Shown piece by piece: positions 45,985 through 56,217 of a stretch of 64,000 nt of DNA; the first letter of the stretch is position 1; each line of letters opens with the position of its first letter. The notes beneath the pieces were generated by a model. It did not search any database and was not told the origin of the DNA. It saw only the letters and a list, made by a program, of their open reading frames with translations. The stretch covers positions 1,893,001 through 1,957,000 of the forward strand of contig JAMWBK010000008.1 of assembly GCA_029953675.1 (NCBI GenBank). The letters run 5' to 3'. Source of the DNA: Rhodosorus marinus (Eukaryota; Rhodophyta; Stylonematophyceae; Stylonematales; Stylonemataceae). Both the position numbers and the translations under genes were made by a program.

Positions 45985-46462
45985 ACTGTTGCTCCTCTTT
46001 TACCCGGGTTCCACTGCCTACAAGATGTCCTAGGTAGCGCGTCTCTGGTATCCCAAAAGTACGTTTCGATGACTTACTGAAGTTATGTTGGCGTAGTTTG
46101 GTGAAGAGCATGTCCAGGTGCTTTCGGTGCGTCTCCAGGCTCGCGAGTAAATGACAATGTCGTCCAAGAAGATTTTGACAAAGTCATTGAGCTCGTCGAA
46201 GAATATGTTGTTCAGGAGGCGTGTGACCACTGCCGGTGCATTTGTCAGAAGTTGCCGTACCCAGTGCATCGAGGAAATCTTCAATTCGCAGCGGGGTTGT
46301 CTGATTCGCGATCGTTTGTTGATTCAATCGTCGATAATCAATACATAACCGCTTTTCTCCATCTTTTATAGCGCAAGCTGAGCGCAAGCTCAGTAGAAAG
46401 ACCTGGCCTGGCTTACTGCTTAACATCGGCAATGTGAGAGGCTTTTGTTGGCAGGAGCTCAT
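45985..46462 (-). mobile_element. Ty3/gypsy reverse transcriptase remnant B
   Basis: A second copy of the same family, upstream of remnant A on the same strand. It reads GEKRLCIDYRRLNQQT, IEDFLDALGTAT, LLNNIFFDELNDFVKIFLDD with the FLDDIVIYS active-site box, then in a shifted frame LETHRKHLDMLFTKLRQH and GIPETRYLGHLVG. It shares diverged but clear nucleotide blocks with remnant A (for example GAAGATT.CCTCGATGCACT). Frameshifts and missing ends show it is dead. Confidence 0.85.
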
Positions 46463-46773
46463 GATGAATAGAACGTGATGTGGTAGCGTTTGGTGGATCC
46501 TGATTTGTCTCGTTTGTTTGAGAGGGACGGGGGGAGGGTGAACCTGAGCTTGGAGGTCTATTCGCCTGGCTGAATGGGAATCGTCTGGACTAAATTAGGA
46601 GGAGCGCCAGTTTGGTCAGGTGTTGAGAACGAGACTCGGCAACTGTAGCCCCTGCCAAGCGCCACAGGGTGACACAAATTTTAGGATCGCCTCTCCAGCG
46701 AGGTAGTCTCGTTGCAATCTTTTCTCTCAGTGTGTGCGCTTCATTCTTGTTCAAATTGGCTGAGTCGATTTTT
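46463..46773. other. Gap after the LSH/DDM1 gene
   Basis: About 310 bp between the end of the remodeller gene and retrotransposon remnant B. It must carry the gene's 3' end; no separate feature is visible. Confidence 0.5.
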
Positions 46774-49468
46774 TCAACCAGAGGCGAATATGTTAGTAGT
46801 TGGACTAATGTTGTACAGCTCGAATCCGTCTCCTTTGAGAGTATCCGATCCATCGTCGGATATTTTCGAGATTGAGCGCTTAGTCGAGTAATCGTACTCT
46901 GGTCGAAGCGAGATTATCTTGTCAAGCTCCTTGTCTGTGATCGACTTCTGCTTGTACCCTATTTCATCAGATATTGGGTTGTACCTGAACGGATCGACAG
47001 AACCCCATTCGAGAGGATCAGTCCCATGTAATAAACGTGACGGCAGAGCAGGCCATGCTCTGTTTTTGACGATGCGACTCTTTCGTACCTTATAATACCT
47101 TCCAGGTCTCCACTCTCAACAATCTCGTCCGGCTCAGGTTCTGCCAGCCTTTGGAAGTTGCCCTTTGCGACCACGATGTGTTCGAGCTTTCTCTTCTCCA
47201 TCGCACGCTTAAGGAGGGCTTCCTCCACCGTTCCAGATGTAATCAACCTATAAACGTGCACCGGCCGGGACTGACCAATCCTGTGACAGCGATCCATGGC
47301 TTGCAGGTCTACCTGAGGGTTGTAGTCGGAATCATAAAATATCACGGTGTCTGCTGCCGTCAGTGTCACTCCAAGACCTGCACATTGAACATTGAACCGG
47401 TTTCAGCTATTGGCAGCCTCTCCAGCCTACCTTCCCACAAATACATTTTTGCGGTTCTGTCCTTACCACCGGCTCGAGTACTGATGAGGAAAATGCTAGT
47501 TTTGCTCCGGTCGTCGTTGAATGAATCCATGTAGGTGGTCCGATTTTCCAAAGTGGTGCTCCCGTCAAGTCTCACATACTCGTATTTGCGAAGATGCATT
47601 ACATCCTCGATAATGTCCAGGATGCGCGTAAACTGCGAGAAGATTAGGATCTTGTGTCCCCGCTTCACCAGCTTGGCGATGAGACGATCCATGACAGATA
47701 TCTTCGAGGCAACTTGAACAAGCCGCTCGGTCGTCGCCAATTCTTCGCCGACAATGCCGTTCTCGTCAGTTTCTTCGAAAAGAAACGGATGTGCACATGC
47801 CTTTCTCATCTGCATCAATCGGTGCTGAAGATTTTGGCTCCCAGCCTTGCGACCGGACGACGAGAGAATTTCGTGAAGACGGTTCTCGCGCGCAGCGTCG
47901 TAATATTTCTAGAGGTCCCCGCAAGCAAAGAGTCAGAATACATCTCCCGTTGGGACTCTGTTAAAACGGCTTGGACATGGAAGATGTGATCGGAATACCT
48001 TCTGCAATGATGTCATCGGAGTGTAGACAACAATCTCCTTCTTGGGCGGAAGAACCTGCTCCACGTCGATCTTCAATCTCCGAAGAAGAAATGGCCGCAT
48101 GATGCTGTGGAGCTTGGTAACGAGCTGGTCCTTCTTCTCCTGTTCTAGTGCGTCTGCGATTCCAGAACGTCGGCAATGGTCAGCGTGGGATAATGACAGA
48201 GACACAGAAGGGTGTCTCACGCGGCTGTTGCACCTCAACTACGAACCAAGACCGACATTCTCCTTTCCGCGAGTCCCAAACTCAAACCATGACTCGAATG
48301 CACTGAGGTCATCGAAGACTTCTGGAAGGAGGAAGTTCAGCAAAGACCACAGCTCTGATAGGTCGTTCTGAAGGGGTGTTCCAGTGAGCAGTAGCCGGTT
48401 CGCCGAGGAGTATTTCTTCAATTCCTTCACAAGCCGGCACTCAAAGTTCTTGATACGTTGCGCCTCGTCCACGACTATGTACTTCCATGGGGCCCGTCCT
48501 AGAACACCCCTGATACAAGGCAGCAGAGGGGCCAGGTTTAAACACAGCATGGATAAAAGTGTCGATATCCAGACTGGAACCTCCTCAAATCGTCGAAACG
48601 CACCTGTCTCGGATTACCATCTCGTACGTCGTACAAACTACTGGGTAGGAAGCATCCATCCTTCCCTGCAACGACCTTCCGATTGTCTTTCTCTCCTTGG
48701 GAAGTCCGTAATAAATTAGACAAGGGACCTGCATCAAACAGTTCAGTTTTCGAAGCTTGGAGATGAGCAAAAGCCGTTATACGTATACTGAGAGAGGGGA
48801 TTGACGCGTACGGATGGCGCAAACTTTGTAAACTCGGACTCCCACGTCTTCAACACGCTCTTCGGGGCTATGACAAGAAACGGACCCATAACTCCGCGCT
48901 GTCTAAGGTAGCAGAAGAAGCTTATCGTCTGACGAACGGCGAGCCAAAAAGACGTAATCTCAGTTGACCGCACACTCAAAGAGGGGAAAGCCTATTCCTT
49001 CACGCAGGGGCTCACCTGCAAGGTCTTCCCAAGGCCCATCTCGTCTGCTAGGATACCGTTTATTCCATTCTCATATAATGAGACCATCCATTCTACTCCG
49101 GCAAGTTGGTAGTCCCGAAGTTTGGCACCAGAAACGAGTTTCGGCTGTTCAAAATTTCTGTTCTGGGTTGCCGTGCGCCGCACATCAAAGTTCTCTGCTT
49201 GGGCGTGGCTAACGACGGAGTTTAGCTTATCTTCCTTTTCCGCTTGTCCGTTTTTTCTTCGCTTCTTCTTGGCCCTGTGGTCAAAGCATCCATGGGTGAG
49301 CTGTCAGATGAATTACGAACGGTCGTCTTCAAGATCTTGTCAATTGAATGCTTGTGCTCACTGAGTTTCATCCGAGCGTTCCTTAAGCCTTCCCACTAGA
49401 AACTGGGAGTACACTGACGTTTTCTCTAGAAGGCTATCTAGTTCTGTGAACTTCGTTTCAACCTCCAT
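46774..49468 (-). CDS. DDM1: SNF2 chromatin remodeller of the LSH/DDM1 (HELLS) class
   Basis: Nine exons, 49468-49362, 49274-49016, 48928-48806, 48728-48604, 48509-48253, 48153-47999, 47908-47467, 47377-47099 and 46958-46774, give 643 aa; all joins are in phase. The start [20 protein letters not shown] matches the helical segment before the ATPase in DDM1/HELLS. Motifs: [50 protein letters not shown], then [53 protein letters not shown] and [22 protein letters not shown]. The tail [13 protein letters not shown] followed by [13 protein letters not shown] is typical of the LSH class. These enzymes slide nucleosomes and allow DNA methylation and silencing of transposons. Motif II reads DEAQ rather than DEGH or DEAH. 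It is shorter than Arabidopsis DDM1 (764), mostly at the N-terminus, and an upstream exon is possible. The exon 5 end could also be at 48247 (two more residues). Confidence 0.95.
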
Positions 49469-51289
49469 TCCCTTCCGTCAAATCGAAACCCAATCTCGCA
49501 GCAGTTTTCTACAAGGTCGAGTTGTCCCCAATCACTACGAAACTTGAGACAGGATCCACTAAAATCACATGGTAAAATCCATATCTCTGGGCCCAGATTT
49601 CAACAGAACTTCTCGAACCAGTGGAAAGAAGGACGATCAAAGCGCCGATCGCTTCTCGGACGCAAAGTGAACGGTCGGATCCAGAGCAAGCAGTGTTATC
49701 CGTGCAGCCTTCAATCACTCCCCAAAAGGATTTCCTCCTTACCTACCACTTGGAATCAGCTCTCTCGCTGAAACAGAAAGAGATTCTCCTTTACCCGGCC
49801 CCAGCTCCTAAATCCAAACCTCCTTCCGGGCGGTGAATCAGAAATATCTCCAACAACCGTTGTCATAAACTCAATAAAAAATATTATGTAATTTTCAATA
49901 TACAATTATCGAATTAAGATGTGTAGCAGAATTTTCAGACGGGTGTTACAACTTCATTGGAGAAAGACTTGAGACCCGTTTGATCATCGCCAATTATAAC
50001 TCTTCCCGCGCATCCAGCTTTCCCCTACTTTTCTGAATGAGCCGCTGAAGTTGCTAAGACGATGTGATGATCGTGCTTTTGTGGTTACCAGTAGCGGGAC
50101 GGCATCTTCCTTTTCATCCTCGTGAGTTAGGTTAGGCATCGCTTTGGGAAGACAATGACGTTCGTGAGCTCTCGCACGCTTGCGGCCTGTTTTTTATCAT
50201 TGTCTAGACTCGTGTGGTTTTAGGAGTCGGCGGGTCTTGATATCAATTCTGCTCTTCACTTCCTCTCATCGGCTTCTTGCTTCAGGGTGGCAACTGCCAT
50301 CTCGCAAACTGCCCCTCGTCATGTAGATGGAAGAAGGGAGAGTGGTTTTTTCCTGCACAGCATAGTCAATCGACGCAGTAGAGATTTCATGAAGTGGCGA
50401 CGGACTCACACTCTAATTTCATCAGCTCGACAGGGGCGCTGTCCCCACCAACGCGTTTGTGCATTCTGGCTCGCTGCAAGCGTCCGACACATCATCGGTT
50501 CTTCCACAGCTCGGTATGTGGGAGAGGAACCTACCTACAGCTCAAAAAAGAGCCAATACAACCAAAGCAGCAAAAGGGAGGAACGGCGCCTCGCTCACAA
50601 TTCCTTTTCGTAACAGCTCCGACGTGTAAAACAAAAAAATCTATTGATTGAAAACAATCAAAATAATACCTTATGGATTGTCCCCAAAGTAGCCGTTTCT
50701 AAATATTTTGTGTTCGAATAAAATAGAATTGTTTCTTCGGGTAAACATTGGGATTTCCTGACATGTGACGCTTAGGCAGACCAGCTTCGAGTTGTCATTA
50801 GAAGGGGGTTGTGGTTCAATGCAGGAGTGGCGAATGTTACATGAAAAACGGATTTTTTTGAAATAATTTTGTGGATACGGGGTGTTTAATAGGGTAATTA
50901 GAAGGGGGGATATGAAGTTAAAGTGTGAACACTAGGGCTTTTTCGTTAAGGGTGAGGAACGGATGCTTGGTTGGGGGTAAGGGGGGAAGGGGGAGAGGGT
51001 GGAGATCTGGTGGATGAAGTACTGGTGAAAGGCATCAAGCTAAGATCCTTTTTTCAAGGTTGCTGTCTGGTATTGTTGTACAGAGGTAAGGTTTTTTACC
51101 TAGTCGTGCGGAAACATGGCTGGCAGGGTGGAGCCGATGGATGTTGATAGGGAGATTGTCTCGGAAACTTTTGGTAAGTGAACAGTTTTCAGTCTGGCAG
51201 AGGCCGTAGGGTTTTTTTTCTTTACTGTGCATTCTCTGGGTGTCCTCCGATATCCTCTTTTGACACGCTAGTTACGAACGCTTTTGGAA
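49469..51289. other. Intergenic between divergent genes
   Basis: About 1.8 kb. 49850-50000 and 50630-50900 are AT-rich; 50900-51010 is G-rich. At 51116-51173 an ATG with good context opens a 58-nt exon-like piece (MAGRVEPMDVDREIVSETFG) ending in a strong GTAAGT donor. It does not join in frame to the Brr6/Brl1 exon with the visible acceptor at 51270-51271, so it is either a 5' leader exon with a short upstream frame or part of a model I could not resolve. Confidence 0.4.
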
Positions 51290-52476
51290 ATGGTTGAGTC
51301 AGATGAAGCTGTTGACGAAGACATGGAGGTGTTCAACATGAGCCCGGTTGAGGCTCGAACTATGACACACGTCAATGCACCTATGAGAACATCTCCTCAT
51401 CTGCATTCGGGCGATGTGGTGAAAATTGTCAGGACACCGAAGCGCGGAGGCCAGAGCTCGAGACTGAGGAAGGCTATGGCTGCGCGGAGACGACATCAGG
51501 CCGAATCTGCTCGATCTGAGACAAGGCCGAAGCTGAAAACGCCAGATAGCGCCGAGAATCGTCGAGGCTCGCTTTCCGAGGACTCTCCTCAGTATGGCAC
51601 GTATCCACGAAAGAGCCCGTATGGAGCATATGGGCAAGCAGAAAGTGACGCTGTTCCGTCCTATGCCGATCCTCTGAAGCCCGACTCGAGTGCTGTGGAT
51701 GTGGCTACTAGACATCAGCAAATGATTGTAGTCTTGGCTGGCTACCTACAGCTCGTTTTCAATCTTGTCCTCGTGTCGGTTATTCTCTACTCGTTGATAT
51801 CGTTTGCCATGAGCGTTCGTCAAGACATTCAGCTCAAGGTATGGAAAGCTTTTCATCAACCCCAGGACGGCTGTGTTTTCCTGGAAGCTCGGTCTTAGTT
51901 CTTGGCTCCTTTTATGCTTCTGCTCAGGTGAACGAAGAGATTGCAGATATCAGAACGGATATTGAGCGGTGCCGATTCAACTTTTTTGAAAACCGATGCA
52001 ACGATGAGGATAGAATTGTGCCTCGAATGCGTGAGCAATGTTCAGAGTGGGCATCATGTCTAGGAAGAGACCCCGCAAATGCAGCGTACCAGACGAGGTT
52101 GACTGCAGAACTCATTGCAGAGGTGAGCATAGCAACTGCGTTTGCGCTGGGGATGCTGGGCGCGCTGACTCGGATGTCATTCAATTTACAGGTTGTCAAT
52201 TCATTCATTGAACCAATCTCCTACAAGACGATGGTTTTCACCATTGGGATCACAATTGCGTTCACCGTAATAAGCAACTTGGCATTCTACATGGCCAGAT
52301 CGAAGAGCAGTCCCATTGCCCCCTTGCAAATTGAGCATATTGCAACTAGTGAACGGTTCTCGGAGGCCGCATCAAACCGAACCCCAAAAGCACCGGGGTC
52401 CTCTAGGAAAGAGAGATATGACGGCTTCCATGCTTCTGGAACACCTCGTCGTTTAGAGTTTTATGAGACGAACTAG
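51290..52476 (+). CDS. Brr6/Brl1-family nuclear-envelope protein
   Basis: Three exons, 51290-51838, 51928-52122 and 52192-52476, give 342 aa; introns of 89 and 69 nt are phase 0. A disordered Ser/Arg-rich N-terminus of about 140 residues precedes the Brr6-like domain: first membrane segment LAGYLQLVFNLVLVSVILYSLISF, a luminal part with four conserved cysteines (IERCRFNFFENRCNDEDR and REQCSEWASCLGRDP), then VNSFIEPISYKTM and the second membrane segment MVFTIGITIAFTVISNLAFY. This Cys-pair arrangement is diagnostic of Brr6_like_C_C. In yeasts Brl1 and Brr6 help fuse inner and outer nuclear membranes during nuclear-pore assembly. The C-terminus is basic and Ser-rich. The start codon is the first in the acceptor-bounded exon and may be preceded by an upstream exon. 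Confidence 0.9.
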
Positions 52477-53163
52477 TCTTCCGCCTGGGGTGATTTTGAC
52501 TCTTCTATTTTTGTAACTGTATACGTTGTCTAATAGCCCCGTAACTAAAACTATCTTAATTTGCAAGATCACTCCAGCGACAAGAGAGCAACCGAACAGT
52601 TAAGTTTATGGACGCAGGATAGGTCCTCCAATTTTTTGTTAAGCTGAAGAGCATATTTGGGGCCAACCACCTTGTCGCCCTCGATCTACCGGCGTCACCG
52701 TCCACTGTCATGAGCTGTCGCCGTAGTGCGGTTTGAGACTTGACAGTAAAAACAGTATCACTGAGTCTCTGTCGTCTTCTGGTGGCATCTGTCCGTTCCA
52801 CAACAAGTCAACTTTACTTACTATCACACCTTCAAAGACCCAAATAGCATGCCACATCCATGCGACCTAGACACCAACACATATACCCGTATTTCGTCAT
52901 CTACTCTTGCAAGTGCCGACGTTGAGGCACCAACAACCATTCAGTTTCAGAAACCCATCGCCAGGTCGCCAAGGGCTCACTGCTTGAAAACGCAGTTCCC
53001 GAGCAGTAAAACGAAGAAGCTGTGTGCAGAGCCCAGCCCATCGGTCTTGAATCGGCTCGCACCCTCGATACGTCGAGACTGCATCATCGCTGGAGACATC
53101 AAGTTAACAGCTCATCAGCGGGGACCTTGGGCTGGTCAGACATCGGAGGAGCCCGAACATACT
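52477..53163. other. Gap between convergent genes
   Basis: About 690 bp between the Brr6/Brl1 stop and the end of the minus-strand membrane protein. A minus-strand open stretch at 52801-52556 and a long plus-strand frame that runs on into the next gene's antisense have no motif. Confidence 0.45.
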
Positions 53164-55463
53164 TCAGGCATTGTCATCGTGAGGGCGACCTTGCCATACA
53201 GATTGTTCGTTGTCTGCGTCATCATAGCTCATCGACAGATCCGCATAGTTAGGTGCGACGACAGCCTGGCACGCCTCATCCTCGACTTCGACGTGCGGAT
53301 ACAGACCTTGTTGCTCGGCTTCAACCTCTTTCGGCGCGACCGCGCCGAATTCAGCCTGCGCTTCTTCAGTTTCTTGAGCAGCATCAACTTCGCCATTTTG
53401 AGGACCAACTTTGTCATCTGCCCAAGCATCTTCGACCAGCTTCTCACCAGACTCCAGGTAGTCGGCCTCATTTCTGATGGGGTACTTGCTAAGAATCAAG
53501 AGAGGCGCCTGAATCTCCCTGTCTCCGCCCTCATAGACGTTAGCCCAGTCGAAGATGCTGATCCCAAAAGTGCAAACAGTGATCAGCACCGTGTACGCTG
53601 TGTAAAAAATTCCCGGGGTTCGAACGTCAGCTTGAGAAGTTTGGATGTTTTCTGTCTTGCAAACGAAAATGGACATACCAGCTGCTACTGTGACTGTGTA
53701 GATGAAAAGAGAATAGCAGAACGCAATCAAGGAGTTGTCGGGACCACAGCCAAGGGAGTACGCAGTCCCGACGACGCCCGCCATGAAACTGCAGTCGACC
53801 GTAAAACCTTCGATAAGACCCTGACCGTTCGGGAATCACGGGCCGCTTTCTCAGTTCGGGACACGTACTTTCACCACGACGCTAGGTTGAGTAAAAGGGA
53901 ATTTGCTTACCGAAATGCACATCACGAGATCAGTTGATATTACTGAAGTGAATCCTGGGATCAAGGTGAGGATTCGAACGATTTGATCCTCGTGCTCCCG
54001 CTGTTTGGATAAGCGGAGGTCCAGGAGACGAGGTCAAGTTAGTTTGGTGCTACCCTCGCTCCAAGCGGTATTGTGGAATGAGATTGTTGGTCAACTAACT
54101 TACCACCTCGCTAAGTATGCTGTTAACGTCATCGGTAATTCCCCAGTTTTGAGGGCAACGTAAGAAGAGCTCGTTGACGATGTCGGGAAATAAACTCGTG
54201 TCAACGTTTGTCTCTGGGATGATTCCCCCATCTGCATACAGACTCCTCGCCACGGCCTCTGCAGTTATGCACACGTCTGAGGAGAGCGTTCCAATTACAG
54301 CCCCCGCACCAGCGACAACCCAGCAAAGGAACAGGAACAGGAAGCAGAAAGTACCGAAAACAAGCTGCGCGAACCACAAAGAGTTGGGTTTTCAGAACAA
54401 CTGAGAGGTTGAAGAAGACCCAAAGGTACATGCCGAATTCCTGGGCGAGAGTTTGTACTTACCGGTCTCCAAATCGATCGTTTCGCTGGGAAAGCCATAA
54501 CCGCAAACAGAGGAGCAAATATTCCCATGAAAATGACAACCACGAGGCAGATGACGACTATCAACGCCGCCGTATTGATGTCTTGAAGGATGTCTTTGTT
54601 GTTGACAACATCGTTTACAACACTTGATACATCTTGCATGGCCGTTTCCACATCAGTAACAATTCGCTCAGCAACTTCGAAGTCTGCGAGCTCTTCCTCT
54701 GATAGACCAGTCCGGTTGATCTCCCTTACGGAATTCAGCGAGTACACAGCTGTATTAAAGAGGAAACTAACCGTATCGTCTACGACATTCAGGGACTGAT
54801 CCACGGTCTGTTGGAAAAAGATAGACAGGGGGTGCTTAGGCTTTCGATTTTTTCCTTGGTTCTGGACAGCATCCTAGATCTTTAAGAGCACGATATATAC
54901 CCATAGTACAACACCAATAGCCTCATGAACAAAGGTGGCAGACGACATTGCCAAACCCGTGCACGCCAGTGCTCCCATATTCAATATCAAGAAGAAAGAG
55001 CTCAACCATACTTTGTAGCGACTTTTTGTGAACGCATATCCCTGATTGATCTTCTCAAAACGTTTCCAGAAAAACAGTCTAGTGATCGTGACTACGAGCA
55101 ACACACAAGAAATAACCAAGCCAACAATCCAGTACGGCGCTCCAGTAAGAATCGCCCCGCGCAAATCTGATGAGATGAACGAAATCAGGTTCGAACATCA
55201 TACAAGGGCAAAACCAGAAGGTCAGAAACAAACTGTGCGACAGCAGGGACTGGCCTCTGCGCAATCGTCTGAACAGGAACGTTTTCCAAACGCTTTTAAC
55301 ATTCATCCAACTTACAATCTTCGCTCACTTCGAACTCACTGGTGCTCCCGAATCGAGTGAAGCTCGAGAGGACACCAACAGCGTGGTGACGTCGCAGGAG
55401 CTCTCTGAGCTGCTCAACACTTGGTGCTAAGCTATGCCCGTTCAGACATTGAATGTTCTCCAT
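53164..55463 (-). CDS. Multi-pass membrane protein, tweety/prominin-like
   Basis: Six exons, 55463-55316, 55166-54901, 54807-54463, 54364-54104, 54000-53911 and 53820-53164, give about 588 aa with phases in agreement. About five membrane segments: YWIVGLVISCVLLVVTI, VWLSSFFLILNMGALACTGL, TAALIVVICLVVVIFMGIFA, LVFGTFCFLFLFLCWVVAGA and LIAFCYSLFIYTVTVAAG, possibly a sixth (FYTAYTVLITVCTFGISIF). A long helical loop between segments 2 and 3 (VDQSLNVVDDTVSF, VERIVTDVETAMQDV-like) and a Cys-containing loop (SSDVCITAEAVARSL, LFLRCPQNWG) resemble tweety/prominin proteins and a plant family of similar build. The C-terminal about 150 residues are acidic and disordered. The exon 2 end is uncertain (54901 or 54910). 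A 48-nt GTATGT...CAAG piece near 53670 may be an extra in-frame intron. A signal peptide may lie on an unseen first exon. Confidence 0.75.
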
Positions 55464-56048
55464 TTCCAATACTCTGTAGCCAGAACACAACCAAACACCT
55501 TTGCTTTCAAAAAAGCACCAGCTCGAACAGCTCCAGTCCTTCACTGCAACTATCAGCTCCCAGGACCTGACCTTCAGTTCACTCGCTTCACACAACGCCC
55601 GGAGCTCTGTGCCTGTGATGAACAGCAAGAAACCTCTACTCAGCTTCCAAAAAACTTCTTCGCCTCAACAAAACAAATTGAGTGTTGGATACAAGACAAA
55701 ACCCCTCAACTACAGTATTAGTATATCGCCCTATCGTGAATTTTTGAATGTTTTTCAATACATTTATCAGGCATTGGATTCGAAATTGCCTTAAAGATAC
55801 TCAATATACGATCTATATCTGACACATCGCTGTTGTTCCTATTACCAGTAGTTTTAGTAGCCGATCATGGGAACTAACCCCATGGCCTTCGTAAAGGGGT
55901 TAGAATTTTTCATATGAAGATAATATTTACGAATATTCAGCTAGTGTTTTGCACAACTAGCAACCCCCTCTGATATCGTTCGAATGGTTGCTTTCCATAG
56001 GGCTTCCCGACCTTCCTGAATTTTGAAAAAGGCGTTGTTCGGTGGAAG
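55464..56048. other. Intergenic before the copia element
   Basis: About 580 bp. A short inverted repeat CTAACCCC / GGGGTTAG stands at about 55872-55905. No gene is visible. Confidence 0.45.
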
Positions 56049-56217
56049 CGTTGGCCGGGAAGGCCATTCGGGATCATCCCTGGGGGGTACTGCGGTAGTG
56101 GGGCAGTATCGTAGGTAGTTAGTAGATAACCGGTACGTAGTAGCGTAGACGATTGTAACGTGATTGAATTGGATCGTTCATACTCGTCGTAATACGGTGG
56201 GCTACCCTATCGAGTAC
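56049..56217 (+). repeat. Left LTR of the copia element
   Basis: About 169 bp, matching the right copy from GTTGGCCGGGAAGGCCA to CGAGTAC with scattered substitutions and small gaps. The first base of the canonical TG is C here. The long identical core includes GTTAGTAGATAACCGGTACG. Confidence 0.85.

Noticed and set aside
48498-48604. LSH/DDM1 join using the acceptor GTTCTAG at 48499
   Set aside because: It breaks the frame before [10 protein letters not shown]; the acceptor TATCAG at 48510-48511 keeps phase and restores the expected sequence.
52849-53937. 362-codon open frame on the plus strand
   Set aside because: Most of it is antisense to the last exon of the tweety/prominin-like gene, whose motifs and splice phases are consistent; the plus-strand reading has no recognisable domain.
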